Below, one piece after another: positions 42,729-51,710 of a stretch of 64,000 nt of DNA (position 1 is the first letter of the stretch; the number at the start of each line of letters is the position of its first letter). Source of the DNA: Oligoflexia bacterium (GTDB lineage Bacteria > Bdellovibrionota_C > UBA2361 > JAFLCA01); assembly GCA_019694465.1 (NCBI GenBank), contig JAIBBV010000003.1, positions 34,611 to 98,610 on the forward strand, in the 5' to 3' direction. Position numbers and translations under genes: made by a program. The notes beneath the pieces are model-generated. The model made no database searches. It was not told where the DNA came from and worked only from the letters and a program-made list of their open reading frames with translations.

Positions 42729-43388
42729 CTATGAGCTGAGTTCTAAGGGAGCGTTGAAGCTTGATGCCTCTGAGCTATCTTCAATGGTTACAAATTTGCT
42801 CACCAGCGACCGGTAGTTAGGAATCAGCACCTTGAGTGCTTCTGCCCGTTCAATAACGAGGTGCGCCGGAGTAAAGCGAGAGTTATGGGCGGATCGTGAT
42901 TCGATACGAGCTAAGGCCAGCTCAGGCTGGCACGGCAAATAGTGCATCTCTGTTCGGTAGCCAAGCGCGCTCACAGTTCGCATTATCTCGATATGTTTGG
43001 GGTTAGATGCGCTGTGATCAAAAATGATTGAACGACGATGCTCCAGCAAGCTAATCAATAGACGATAGCCAACCAGACGTGCTGGTATCTCCCAAGCTCG
43101 AAAGGCGGATTCCAATCCATGCTCTTCACAGTGTTGACGATAGGCGGGTAGGGACTCCATGACACCGTCAAAATCGAGCAGATAGGCGTCAGGGTGAGCA
43201 GCGCTTAAACGCTTCGAGTATGTTGACTTGCCGCTGCCGGGTACCCCCGCCAGGTGAATAAAGAAAGGTCTTAGTTGGAGCGGGGAACGTTTAAGCGCTG
43301 CTGAAGTCAGCTCATGATAGTCTCGCCGCAGGGGGGAAGACAGCGCATCGAGTTCAAGTATCTCAGCCAAGTCTTGCAGCATAGGCAT
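42729..43388 (-). CDS. P-loop kinase, zeta-toxin/AAA-like
   Basis: A protein of about 219 residues from the ATG at 43388; a GTG at 43409 is an alternative and neither has a clear ribosome site. The P-loop is HLAGVPGSGKSTYSKRL, followed by DAYLLDFDGVMESLPAYRQH and a long helical part with ARLVGYRLLISLLEHRRSIIFDHSASNP, then YLPCQPELALARIESRSAHNSRFTP. This pattern fits zeta-type kinases, where the conserved R-R pair near the end binds the nucleotide sugar or ATP. There is no antitoxin-like gene next to it, so a toxin role is not supported. It may be a small-molecule kinase. Confidence 0.6.
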   Translation of the reverse strand: MPMLQDLAEILELDALSSPLRRDYHELTSAALKRSPLQLRPFFIHLAGVPGSGKSTYSKRLSAAHPDAYLLDFDGVMESLPAYRQHCEEHGLESAFRAWEIPARLVGYRLLISLLEHRRSIIFDHSASNPKHIEIMRTVSALGYRTEMHYLPCQPELALARIESRSAHNSRFTPAHLVIERAEALKVLIPNYRSLVSKFVTIEDSSEASSFNAPLELSS

Positions 43389-43459
43389 AAAAACATGAGC
43401 ATAGCACACAGTTGGTACTCTAAGCGAGCCTAGCTTGGCGCGGCGTCAAAGCGACGACT

Positions 43460-44218
43460 TTAGTGACGCTCTTTCGCTGGCTGGTGAGGAAAAATAAGAA
43501 TGCCGATTGCTATAAATGCAAACAGGGCAAATGATGCGGAGTAACGGCTTAGCGCCAGGCCGCCTTCATTCATTGGCTTGTCTAAGAAATCGCCGACTAC
43601 TGCCCCCAGTGGGCGGGTAAGTACAAATGCAATCCAAAACAGAATAGTAGATGAAATATTAGTGGCGTAGTAGCTAATGAGTACAATAATAATTAATAGA
43701 GTGAACAAGCTAGCGCTGCCTAGGTAGCCAATACCAGCTGTATCTGCAGACCAGTCTCCTAGAGCGGTACCCAGTGTCTGGGAACACATTAAAGTTGTCC
43801 AATACCAAAATTCCGCTTGCTTAGAGGTAATAGACGTAACCGCAACCGAGCCAAGCGTGCTGCGCCAAGCAGCCAGTGAACCTAACAAAAGCAAAAGTAA
43901 GATTGCTGAGCCGCCGGTATATCCAATACCAAAGGAGCGGTCCGCTAAATCAGCTAGGGTGGTACCGACAGTAGTTGAAGCGACTATCGTACCCCAATAA
44001 AGTGGAGGGTAAAATTTGCGTGCATAAATTTGCCAGTATACTAGCACCCCAAACAGCGCACCAAAAATGATGGTGCTTACCAAGTACCCCAGACCCATAG
44101 ACATTGAAAGTGCATCTCCACCGGTCTCGCCTAGGGTAGTGGCAGCTACTTTTAGGATCCAAAACCACAGAGTGACCTCAGGTACTTTCGATTCTAATGC
44201 ATTACTCACTTTGTTCAT
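43460..44218 (-). CDS. COG4705-like membrane protein with internal repeats
   Basis: A 252-residue integral membrane protein with about seven or eight transmembrane segments. It contains four similar motifs: KVAATTLGETGGDALSMSMGLGY, ASTTVGTTLADLADRSFGIGY, SQTLGTALGDWSADTAGIGYLG and TRPLGAVVGDFLDKPMNEGGL, so it looks like an internal fourfold repeat of a T-x-G-x-x-x-(G/A)D unit. Members of this family are uncharacterised membrane proteins; metal ion transport has been suggested for some relatives, but I cannot support that here. It sits on the minus strand about 50 bases upstream of the P-loop kinase. Confidence 0.72.
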   Translation of the reverse strand: MNKVSNALESKVPEVTLWFWILKVAATTLGETGGDALSMSMGLGYLVSTIIFGALFGVLVYWQIYARKFYPPLYWGTIVASTTVGTTLADLADRSFGIGYTGGSAILLLLLLGSLAAWRSTLGSVAVTSITSKQAEFWYWTTLMCSQTLGTALGDWSADTAGIGYLGSASLFTLLIIIVLISYYATNISSTILFWIAFVLTRPLGAVVGDFLDKPMNEGGLALSRYSASFALFAFIAIGILIFPHQPAKERH

Positions 44219-44619
44219 GCTTTCACCATTACTTGTTATGTGGCGAACATCACTTAGTGCTGGGGCTCTCTTTTTGATGGCCTTTAACTCAAACTCAAAT
44301 ATAGGCGGCAGATTTCGGAATTCCTATGGGGGAGCGCGATAGAAGTTGTATAAAAAATATCTACGAGTTCTCAATATAAGCTCGGCCTGTTGTTGAGAAA
44401 AGCCAGCTAGAAAGGGTTTCATCTTCTAGGAGCATTTTGGCCTGCAAGTTTCGTGAGACGCACAAGTGCTCATCCCACAAATACACTGTAGGACTTTTGG
44501 AGTGCCACGCCAGAAGAAATCTGGCGCGCAATACGAAGCGGATTAAGTCTTCGGTATCCATGAACCGCTTCCAGTCTAGCCCACTTTTTCCGCTTATTTC
44601 TCACGATAGGCGATGGAGC
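44219..44619. other. Intergenic stretch with weak open frames
   Basis: About 400 bases. A 66-codon frame (44361-44561, minus) reads MDTEDLIRFVLRARFLL and might be a small protein, but there is no convincing ribosome site, and a plus-strand frame overlaps it. I do not call either. No repeat or RNA was seen. Confidence 0.3.
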
Positions 44620-45996
44620 TTAATTACTGGCCATCAACTTGGCACCAATTTGCATGCCCTGAATCCAGAACTGTGTCTTGTCGTGCTCCATAGCATGGAC
44701 TAGCTCGGCAAAGCCGCCAGCCACAGTTTTAATATGCTCTTCAGGAAAGTTCAGTGCTGGCAGCAGTTTTAGAGAATTAAAGTCGTGTCCTGCCATTTGT
44801 GTCAGCATATACGAGTTGCGGAACAATCTGCGTACGCACATTTGCCCGAAAAGACCTGGGTGAATTCGCGCGAATCCTGAAAATAGTAGCTTGAGTGCTA
44901 AGCTTCGCGGCGCCATAAACTCGACTGCATTCATCATGCCAAGGCCACGAATCTCGCGAACAAACTGAGAGTTTCCTATGGCTACCTTTAGCTCCGAGCG
45001 TATACGCTCTCCCAAAACAGCACCTCTCTTTGCAAGTCCATCACTTTCAATTACGTCCAGCGTTGCAAGCCCAGCACGCATGGCCAGAGAATTCTCTCCA
45101 AAAGTTGATGCATGGACAAAGGCTTTCTCGGGCGACCGATAAACCGATTTGGCAATATCGTCACGCATGAGAGTTGCTGAAACAGGTACGAAGCCGCCAC
45201 TAAGCGCCTTAGCCAGGATTACTATGTCAGGGTTTACTTGGTAGTGTTGGGCAGCAAGAAATTGTCCAGTCCGATACATTCCGGTTTGCACTTCGTCCAG
45301 CACGAGCAGTGAGCCATATTTATCGCATAGCATTGAAGCACTTTTCAGGTACTCGTTTGCTGGAAAGCGCACTCCGCTTTCGCCTTGTATCGGCTCAACA
45401 ATAAAGGCTGCAAATCGTTCAGTGCGCAAAGCGTACTCAAGAGAGGTAATATCTCCAAACGGCACAAACTCCGTGCCACTCAGAAGTGTGCCGAAGCCAT
45501 CTTTCCACCAAGGATTACTCTGAAGGGATAAGGCTCCGATAGTAAGTCCATGGAATGCGCCTGAAGCAGCCAAAAAAGAGTCTCGCCTGGTGAAGGCACG
45601 GGCAAACTTCATGGCGGTTTCCACGCCTTCGCTGCCCGAGTTCCCAAAATAGACCTTGCCAATTCGTCCACCAGCCAGCTGGCATAGGCGCCCAGCAAGT
45701 TCGGCCGCAAGCTCTGGAATATTGCTTTGCAACATGGAGGGACTCAAACTCTGTAGTTCAGAAATTAGTTGGCGAGCTATTAGTGGGTGGTTGTGACCTG
45801 CATTGTAAACCCCATATCCGCCCAGCAAGTCCAAATAGGTTGATCCATCGTCGCAAGTAAGCTCGGAGCCTTGCGCACGAACGAAGTGCTTGTCCAACCC
45901 AATTGACTGGATTAGGCGCACCCACTGAGGGTTCACAAAGTCGGAGTACAATTTGGCTGTTGCTTCAGCAGTGAGAACTGGAGTGGGGTGTAACAT
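44620..45996 (-). CDS. Class III PLP aminotransferase (ornithine/acetylornithine-like)
   Basis: A 458-residue fold-type I aminotransferase. Motifs: LDLLGGYGVYNAGHNHP, VYFGNSGSEGVETAMKFARAFTRR (GSE), ASGAFHGLTIGALSLQ, IVEPIQGESGVRFP, LLVLDEVQTGMYRTG (PLP Asp and Thr), ILAKALSGGFVPVSA with the PLP Lys and TFGENSLAMRAGLATLDVI. Class III enzymes transfer amino groups from omega-amino acids such as ornithine, GABA, putrescine or beta-alanine; the substrate is not clear from sequence. The C-terminal ~90 residues are longer than in ArgD. It stands alone, followed by a spacer holding repeat copy 2. Confidence 0.88.
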   Translation of the reverse strand: MLHPTPVLTAEATAKLYSDFVNPQWVRLIQSIGLDKHFVRAQGSELTCDDGSTYLDLLGGYGVYNAGHNHPLIARQLISELQSLSPSMLQSNIPELAAELAGRLCQLAGGRIGKVYFGNSGSEGVETAMKFARAFTRRDSFLAASGAFHGLTIGALSLQSNPWWKDGFGTLLSGTEFVPFGDITSLEYALRTERFAAFIVEPIQGESGVRFPANEYLKSASMLCDKYGSLLVLDEVQTGMYRTGQFLAAQHYQVNPDIVILAKALSGGFVPVSATLMRDDIAKSVYRSPEKAFVHASTFGENSLAMRAGLATLDVIESDGLAKRGAVLGERIRSELKVAIGNSQFVREIRGLGMMNAVEFMAPRSLALKLLFSGFARIHPGLFGQMCVRRLFRNSYMLTQMAGHDFNSLKLLPALNFPEEHIKTVAGGFAELVHAMEHDKTQFWIQGMQIGAKLMASN

Positions 45997-46333
45997 AGTG
46001 TATGCCTGGTAGAGAGTTAATTACGGGCGTAGTTTTAGGACGAATGGGCCAGTGGAATATTCAACGCTGACGCCAAGGCATTCAGGTAGTGCGCAGAAGT
46101 GATTAAGAGTCCGTACTAAAATGAAAGCGCAGCGAGCTAAGCGGAATATGAACCGAAACAAGGAAGGCAAGCAAAACAACAAGAAACGTAGCATGGCTAC
46201 ATTGAGGACTGTTTTGTGCAGCCTGACCCTATCGCAGGCCGTATATCGCTTGGCGCAGGAGTTTTCGTTGTGTTACGCACTCTAATTACTTTCTAACTGA
46301 TTTGCTTTGTTCTGCGACTCTGCCGGTCTTTGA
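45997..46333. other. Intergenic region holding repeat copy 2
   Basis: About 340 bases between the aminotransferase and the cbb3 oxidase genes. Most of it (46103-46289) is the second, longer copy of the dispersed repeat. I see no other gene and could not place a promoter. Confidence 0.5.
46103..46289 (+). repeat. Dispersed intergenic repeat, copy 2 (longer)
   Basis: The 5' 115 bases match 9738-9852. The frame here is open from ATG at 46121, reading MKAQRAKRNMNRNKEGK, to a TAA at 46282-46284, about 54 codons. Its 3' end GTTACGCACTCTAATT (46272-46287) recurs nearly unchanged at 42251-42266, where the rest of the element is not seen. Copy 1 seems to be a shorter, decayed form with stop codons in the same frame. 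It could be a remnant of a mobile element, a small-protein gene or an RNA element. Confidence 0.65.
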
Positions 46334-46810
46334 TTATTGAATTAGGCGATCGACTTTAAGTAGCCCAGTCTGTCCCGCGATGGCGAAGTCAAACTCAAGG
46401 CGCCACAGTCCAGAGGCAGCCAGCCGCATTGGTGCGCTATATACTCCGGGTGCAGTAGCTATTAAGTCAGCCGCTGTATCAAGAGTGCGATCTGCAAAGC
46501 GTAGTGCACGGGCGTGGACAAATTCAATTCCTGTTGGTGCTGGTGCAATTTTTAGCATTACGCGCACAGTCTCAGGGCCCTCTCGTTGAGTGAGAACTTC
46601 AGCCTTGAGTCCAAGTGAGCTAATTAGATTCTCTTTGGTGATCGTGTTTTGATATTCAATGCCGCGCTTATAGGGGGCGTTTTCAATATATCCGCGGCTG
46701 CTATTTAAGGCCAGCTTAACTAATAGGACATTGAATAAAACCACCAGTGCGAAGAAAGTGAATATTGCAATTACCCAAGGTGAATGGCGAGTCGTTGGTT
46801 TATAGGTCAT
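46334..46810 (-). CDS. fixH: FixH/CcoH-like cbb3 oxidase assembly protein
   Basis: A 158-residue protein with one N-terminal transmembrane helix (WVIAIFTFFALVVLFNVLLVKLAL) and a periplasmic beta-rich domain, the FixH architecture: YIENAPYKRGIEYQNTITKE (start of the domain) and a final SGLWRLEFDFAIAGQ segment. FixH helps assembly of cbb3 oxidase, probably with the copper and accessory proteins. It follows ccoG on the same strand 3 bases later and closes the operon. Confidence 0.82.
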   Translation of the reverse strand: MTYKPTTRHSPWVIAIFTFFALVVLFNVLLVKLALNSSRGYIENAPYKRGIEYQNTITKENLISSLGLKAEVLTQREGPETVRVMLKIAPAPTGIEFVHARALRFADRTLDTAADLIATAPGVYSAPMRLAASGLWRLEFDFAIAGQTGLLKVDRLIQ

Positions 46811-46813
46811 AGC

Positions 46814-48199
46814 TTACTCCGGCCCCAGAACGCTTAGCGATAAGATGCTTGACGAGCCATCGCTAGACTTCACCAAAATTCTGACTGGTGCCCGCCCCGC
46901 ATGTAGCACTTGCTTGTCGAAGTTGAGAAAGAGCGGAACATTCTGAAGCTGCTCGGAGTCCACCGGGAATGGATTGACCGGGATTACTGCCTGCACCGTA
47001 GTTGGTTCTTCCACATGAAATTCAAATGACAAGCGCTCGCGTGACTTGTTGGAAATTCGAATTGTGAGGTGATTGCTAATCTTGTCGCCTTCCATTGCGG
47101 TGAAGGGGACATCATGCGCTCCGCGCACCACCTCTACCTCCCACATTGGTCGGGTAGAAATTCGATAAGCAAAAAATACTAAGTAGGCTATGAGTATGCA
47201 TCCATAAATAATCGGTCGAGGACGCAGCCAGCGCCAAGCCTTTCCGGTCAGCTCATTCTCCGATGCGTATCTAATTAGTCCCTGTGGTTTGCCAATCTGG
47301 ACCATAACCGAATTGCAGGCATCAATGCAGGCGGCGCAGTTAATGCACTCAAGTTGTAGGCCATTACGAATGTCGATCCCAGTCGGGCACACGCGTACAC
47401 ACAAGCCACAGTCTATGCAATCACCCTTTGTGCCGTCGTGATCGCCCTTGCGGTGCTTGCCGCGTGGCTCTCCACGCCGCGAGTCGTAGCCAATCACGAG
47501 GGAATTTAAGTCTAGCAATACTGACTGGAACCTCGCGTATGGGCAGATCACGGTACAGAATTGCTCGCGGAACCATCCGAATTGGAAAAGCATCAGGCCC
47601 ATCAGGAAGAGCGTGGCCAGAAAGGGTCCTGGATTCTCCCAAGGTGCTGCACTCATCATGTGCAGTAGAACATGGGCGCCAATGAAGTAGGCTAGAAAAG
47701 TACTGGCTAAGATCCACGCAGTAGCGGCGAATAAGACGTATTTGAGAAACTTTTTTCTGATTTTTTCTGCGTTCCAAGGGGCACGATCTAATCGTTGACG
47801 CTGAGCGCTATCGCCCTCAACCCAGCGCTCGATCGGCCTAAACAAAAATTCTAGAAAGACAGTTTCTGGGCAAGCCCAACCGCACCAAAGCCGACCAAAT
47901 AGCGCCGTAAAGAAAAATAAGGAAAGCGCTAAAGCCCCAAATATCAAGACCAAATAGAATGTATCTGTAGCCCAAAAAACAGAGCCAAAAAACACGAAGC
48001 GGCGATGCGGGAGGTCAAGGAATATAGCTTGTTCGCCACCGATTTGTAGCCAAGGCATCACCAAATATATCGCCATCAACACCGTGGTGACGACTTGGCG
48101 TCGGGTAAAGAACCAGCCTTTAACTAGTCCTGGATAGACCCAACGCCGATGGCCCTGCTTGTCGACCGTGTATAGGGTCTCTCGAAAGTCCTCGCTCAT
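46814..48199 (-). CDS. ccoG: cbb3 oxidase accessory polyferredoxin CcoG (FixG)
   Basis: I start at the ATG at 48199 (MSEDFRETLYTVDKQG), typical for CcoG; an upstream in-frame ATG at 48286 adds unlikely residues that overlap the ccoP gene. Transmembrane segments lie at about 40-60, 85-110, 160-180 and 190-210. There are two [4Fe-4S] ferredoxin motifs around CIDCGLCVRVCPTGIDIR and CINCAACIDACNS, and the WCGWACPETVFLE segment is conserved. A C-terminal FixG-type Ig-like domain follows (about 330-460). CcoG acts as a copper-linked reductase in cbb3 assembly. Order: ccoP, ccoG, fixH on the minus strand. Confidence 0.93.
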   Translation of the reverse strand: MSEDFRETLYTVDKQGHRRWVYPGLVKGWFFTRRQVVTTVLMAIYLVMPWLQIGGEQAIFLDLPHRRFVFFGSVFWATDTFYLVLIFGALALSLFFFTALFGRLWCGWACPETVFLEFLFRPIERWVEGDSAQRQRLDRAPWNAEKIRKKFLKYVLFAATAWILASTFLAYFIGAHVLLHMMSAAPWENPGPFLATLFLMGLMLFQFGWFREQFCTVICPYARFQSVLLDLNSLVIGYDSRRGEPRGKHRKGDHDGTKGDCIDCGLCVRVCPTGIDIRNGLQLECINCAACIDACNSVMVQIGKPQGLIRYASENELTGKAWRWLRPRPIIYGCILIAYLVFFAYRISTRPMWEVEVVRGAHDVPFTAMEGDKISNHLTIRISNKSRERLSFEFHVEEPTTVQAVIPVNPFPVDSEQLQNVPLFLNFDKQVLHAGRAPVRILVKSSDGSSSILSLSVLGPE

Positions 48200-48216
48200 A
48201 GCACATCGTCGTAAGC

Positions 48217-48780
48217 TTATTGCCGAGGAGCAAGCTGGCCCTCGGGTGCTTTGGCATTTGGAGGATTTGTGCCATGCAGTGACCACACAAACGCGACTAC
48301 AGAGTTAATATCGTCAGAAGTGAGCATGGTCTTCCATGACAACATGCCTTTAGCAGGCACACCTTCCATAACTGTGGTGCGAATGTCGAGGATCTTTCCG
48401 CCATGTATCCAATAGTCATCGGTCAAGTTAGGACCAACTAAGCCCTGGCCCTGTGGCATATGACAAGCTGCACAGCGCGACTGGAAGACTTCGTTGCCTT
48501 TGGCAAGGACTTCGGTGCTCTTAGCCAGTGTTAGTAAAGACTCTTCACTGGGCCCTGAAGCCTGAGTCGGCGAGGCCGGCTTCATCGCATGCAACTCGTC
48601 CATACGAGCAGCAAGAGCCTGTTCCGGCGTGGGGGTACTGGGCATATGGAAATAGATTGAGTAAATAACGCCGAATATGGCCGTTATCCAAAAAATTGCG
48701 ACCCACCAACGTGGCAAATCGTTGTCATATTCGCGGATTCCATCATAGTTATGATCTAGAATTTTATCTTGTTCAGCCAT
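48217..48780 (-). CDS. ccoP: Mono-haem cbb3 oxidase subunit CcoP
   Basis: A 187-residue cytochrome c. The N-terminus has the FixP/CcoP-type membrane anchor: LDHNYDGIREYDNDLPRWWVAIFWITAIFGVIYSIYF. A single haem c site CAACH is found near residue 107, with the axial Met in AKGMLSWK, while typical CcoP has two CxxCH haems and about 300 residues. So this is the short mono-haem type. It passes electrons to CcoO/CcoN. It sits between ccoQ (upstream) and ccoG (downstream, 17 bases after). Confidence 0.9.
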   Translation of the reverse strand: MAEQDKILDHNYDGIREYDNDLPRWWVAIFWITAIFGVIYSIYFHMPSTPTPEQALAARMDELHAMKPASPTQASGPSEESLLTLAKSTEVLAKGNEVFQSRCAACHMPQGQGLVGPNLTDDYWIHGGKILDIRTTVMEGVPAKGMLSWKTMLTSDDINSVVAFVWSLHGTNPPNAKAPEGQLAPRQ

Positions 48781-48803
48781 AGGTCCTCACTGTACTTCGA
48801 TAC

Positions 48804-48980
48804 TCAAAATTTTTTACTGCCTTGGTCTTCCAAAAGTGGCAGCTCGCTCATTTCTTTATAAAACGTGCGCCGCTTAGAAGCATAAACGCGGAAAACTAAG
48901 ACCAGAAAGACTCCCAAAAATACAAGCGTAGAGATGAGCTTCCACTCTGGTGGGGAGAATCCGTGTAACAGGTCGTTCAT
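48804..48980 (-). CDS. ccoQ: Small cbb3 oxidase subunit CcoQ-like
   Basis: A 58-residue gene read on the minus strand from ATG at 48980 to TGA at 48804. It encodes MNDLLHGFSPPEWKLI, then a single membrane helix (STLVFLGVFLVLVFRVYA) and a basic-acidic tail SKRRTFYKEMSEL that ends LPLLEDQGSKKF. Size, single helix and place between ccoNO and ccoP fit CcoQ/FixQ, which stabilises the oxidase. The family is poorly conserved, so the call depends on context. Confidence 0.78.
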   Translation of the reverse strand: MNDLLHGFSPPEWKLISTLVFLGVFLVLVFRVYASKRRTFYKEMSELPLLEDQGSKKF

Positions 48981-49051
48981 GCTTTCTCCTTGCTCTTTGC
49001 TCTGAAAGTTGCCGTCATGGCAAGCTCTGGAGCCAAGATTCCTACAACAAG

Positions 49052-51202
49052 TTAGTTGCCACTCTTAATGTCAGTTCCAAGTCTTTGTAGATAGGCGATA
49101 AGAGCAACTATCTCCTTCTTCGCAGACTCCGAGGCTGAACCGGCGCCCTGTGCGCTTAGCTCTGCAGCAAGTTTCTCAGCTTGTGCTGTGAGCGCGGCCT
49201 GGGCTCCGTTGATCTCCTCGTCGGAATAGGGGACTCCGATCGTCTTCATGGCCTGTAGCTTTTTGACGGTCAGACTTGTGTCCAAATCTCGATCATATAG
49301 CCAAGGATAGGCCGGCATGATCGACCCGGGGGTTGTGGCAGTTGGTTCCTTCATGTGGCGATAATGCCAGAAGTGAGGATACTTGCCGCCAACGCGGGCT
49401 AGGTCAGGACCAGTGCGTTTCGATCCAAATTGGAACGGATGGTCGTATACCGACTCGCCAGCCTTCGAGTATTCGCCGTAGCGTACGACTTCTTCTCGGA
49501 ATGGACGAATCATCTGCGAGTGGCAGTTGTAGCAACCTTCGCGTATGTAAATGTCACGCCCTTCAAGCTCAAGTGCGGTGTATGGCTTAACTGATGGGAT
49601 AGTCGCAACATTCGTCTTGATGGCAGCCATCGGAATAATTTCAGCTGCTCCACCAATCAAAACGGATATCAGTACCAACACGCCAAACACGGCTGGCGCA
49701 CCTTCCAGGCGATGATGCCATGGGTTGGGATGGCCAACAGGTTCATGCTCAGCTGCCATTGGCGCTGCTTGTACTCTTGTATCACTTAGGTCAGCGCCAG
49801 AGGCGTGTGAGAGGCCAACAGTCTTGATGACGTTGATAGCGCACATGACAACGCCAGACAGATAAAGTAGACCACCAAAGGCGCGGATCCAGTAAAATGG
49901 AATCAGCTTTACCACGGTCTCTACAAAGTCAGGATACAGCAACGTCCCTTCATTGGTGAAGGCGCGCCACATCAAGGCTTGAGTGATACCAGCCACCCAC
50001 ATCGATGTCATGTAGAGCACTATTCCGATTGTGCCGACCCAGAAATGAGTCATCACCAACTTGGGGCTCCAAATCTCGTGTTTCCACAAACGTGGCAAGA
50101 GATAGTAGATCATTCCAAAGGCAATAAACCCATTCCAGCCTAAGGCTCCACCGTGCACGTGACCAATGGTGTAGTCCGTGTAATGGGTGAAGGCATTGAT
50201 GGCTCGAATTGACATCATTGGCCCTTCAAATGTCGACATTCCGTAAAATGTTATTCCCACCACGAAGAACTTGAGCACTGGATCGCGGCGCAACTTATCC
50301 CAGGCTCCGCGTAGGGTGAGGAGGCCATTGATCATGCCGCCCCATGATGGCGCAATCAGTACTACTGAAAACACCATGCCCACTGTTTGGGCCCAGTCGG
50401 GCAGAGCTGTATTTAGGAGGTGGTGCGGTCCGGCCCAAATGTACAAGAACACTAAAGACCAGAAATGCAGGATCGAAAGGCGGTAGGAGTAGACTGGACG
50501 CTCTGCTGCCTTAGGCATGAAATAATACATCAAACCTAGGAATGGGGTGGTCAAGAAAAATGCTACAGCATTGTGCCCGTACCACCACTGCACAAGAGCA
50601 TCTTGTATACCGGCAAAAATCGAGTAGCTCTTGAATGCTGAGACGGGAATCGCAAGGGAGTTCACGATATGCAGCATCGCTACTGTCAGAATTGTGGCGA
50701 TGTAGAACCACAAAGCTACGTAGATATGTCGCTCACGCCTGCGGAACAGAGTGCCAAAGAAGTTAAGCGCGAAAACGACCCAAATTAATGTGATGGCTAT
50801 ATCGATAGGCCACTCAAGTTCGGCATACTCCTTTCCAGATGTAATGCCTTGGGGCAGCGTAAGCGCGGCAGCCACAATGATGGCCTGCCAACCCCAAAAG
50901 TGAAGGCTACTCAAGAAATCACTAAACATCCGCGCTTTGCATAGGCGCTGAGTCGAATAGTAAATGCCGGCGAAGATGGCGTTGCCGGCAAAGGCGAAGA
51001 TAACCGCGTTTGTATGGAGCGGCCTTAGCCTTCCGAAGCTAGTCCAGGGTAGCCCGAGGTTAAGTGCCGGGATTCCTAGTTGGAGGGCTATCAGCACTCC
51101 AACTAGCATGCCAACAAATGCCCACAAGACCGTAGCTAATACGAACTTACGGACGATTGAGTCGTTGAACGAGAATGTTTCTAAGTTTTGTGAAGTGTTC
51201 AT
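49052..51202 (-). CDS. ccoNO: Fused cbb3 oxidase catalytic subunits CcoN-CcoO
   Basis: A 716-residue protein. Residues about 1-480 are CcoN, a 12-helix haem-copper oxidase core with haem/copper His motifs: [37 protein letters not shown] and [15 protein letters not shown]. Residues about 510-716 are CcoO: a membrane helix ([21 protein letters not shown]), then [21 protein letters not shown] (haem c CxxCH), [11 protein letters not shown] and MPAYPWL (haem Met region). CcoN and CcoO are separate genes in most proteobacteria, so the joined form is notable. It reduces oxygen to water at high affinity while pumping protons. An 8-bp dyad lies 20 bases upstream of the start. Confidence 0.95.
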   Translation of the reverse strand: MNTSQNLETFSFNDSIVRKFVLATVLWAFVGMLVGVLIALQLGIPALNLGLPWTSFGRLRPLHTNAVIFAFAGNAIFAGIYYSTQRLCKARMFSDFLSSLHFWGWQAIIVAAALTLPQGITSGKEYAELEWPIDIAITLIWVVFALNFFGTLFRRRERHIYVALWFYIATILTVAMLHIVNSLAIPVSAFKSYSIFAGIQDALVQWWYGHNAVAFFLTTPFLGLMYYFMPKAAERPVYSYRLSILHFWSLVFLYIWAGPHHLLNTALPDWAQTVGMVFSVVLIAPSWGGMINGLLTLRGAWDKLRRDPVLKFFVVGITFYGMSTFEGPMMSIRAINAFTHYTDYTIGHVHGGALGWNGFIAFGMIYYLLPRLWKHEIWSPKLVMTHFWVGTIGIVLYMTSMWVAGITQALMWRAFTNEGTLLYPDFVETVVKLIPFYWIRAFGGLLYLSGVVMCAINVIKTVGLSHASGADLSDTRVQAAPMAAEHEPVGHPNPWHHRLEGAPAVFGVLVLISVLIGGAAEIIPMAAIKTNVATIPSVKPYTALELEGRDIYIREGCYNCHSQMIRPFREEVVRYGEYSKAGESVYDHPFQFGSKRTGPDLARVGGKYPHFWHYRHMKEPTATTPGSIMPAYPWLYDRDLDTSLTVKKLQAMKTIGVPYSDEEINGAQAALTAQAEKLAAELSAQGAGSASESAKKEIVALIAYLQRLGTDIKSGN

Positions 51203-51557
51203 AGTGCTAAAGGAACATCTTAATAGACTTTCTAGTCTATTGTTTATCGTAGCTTGTAACTAGATGCTAGAGGTGAATAGTGAATTATTGCCATGTCTTT
51301 TTTAGGCCTATTTCTGAACCAATGTTTGCAATCTCAAGTTGCTGCGTACTCGTTGCAACTTGGCTGTTGCAGTGATTTGCTGGCCCTAGCGAATAGCTCC
51401 AGGCAAGCCAAGTGCCCGAGCTAACTTGCTATTCAATTTTTACGCTGATTCTCTAGTAAGATAGTCAAGATTAGCTTGGGCTGCTTCAAGTCGCGCTTTG
51501 ATCCTGGTAGACGACTTCAGCCAGCGCCGGGGAAAAGCTGGGCGCTGCACGTGCGGC
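51203..51557. other. Intergenic region between ccoNO and ccoS with an operator-like dyad
   Basis: About 355 bases. Near the ccoNO start lies a perfect dyad (51222-51241). No FNR-type TTGAT-N4-ATCAA site was seen. The rest has no gene or repeat I can name. Confidence 0.5.
51222..51241 (-). promoter_or_regulatory. Perfect dyad AATAGACT-TTCT-AGTCTATT upstream of ccoNO
   Basis: Two 8-bp perfect arms with a 4-base spacer, centred about 29 bases before the ccoNO start codon. Such a place fits an operator or the start region of the mRNA. I do not recognise the regulator. Confidence 0.5.
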
Positions 51558-51710
51558 TTAAGCCTTGTTATCATCGTCGTCGAAGAGTACTCGCTGCGGT
51601 GGGGTCTCAAGATCGTCAAATTGGCCTGATCGAGCAGCCCAAAAATATGCGCCTAAGGCTAATGCTGCGAGAATTACAGAAGCAGGGAGTAGGACAACAA
51701 TTATTTCCAT
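51558..51710 (-). CDS. ccoS: cbb3 oxidase maturation protein CcoS
   Basis: A 50-residue protein on the minus strand, from ATG at 51710 (overlapping the ccoI stop in TGATG) to TAA at 51558. It has the CcoS pattern: a single helix MEIIVVLLPASVILAALALGAYFWAA, then RSGQFDDLETPPQRVLFDDD, the usual conserved short tail. CcoS is needed to insert haem and copper in the cbb3 oxidase. The translational coupling with ccoI supports the call. Only a small gene, so confidence rests on the motif and neighbour. Confidence 0.9.
   Translation of the reverse strand: MEIIVVLLPASVILAALALGAYFWAARSGQFDDLETPPQRVLFDDDDNKA

Noticed and set aside
42729..43388. Zeta toxin of a toxin-antitoxin pair
   Set aside because: No small antitoxin-like gene lies next to it; a generic P-loop kinase is the safer call.
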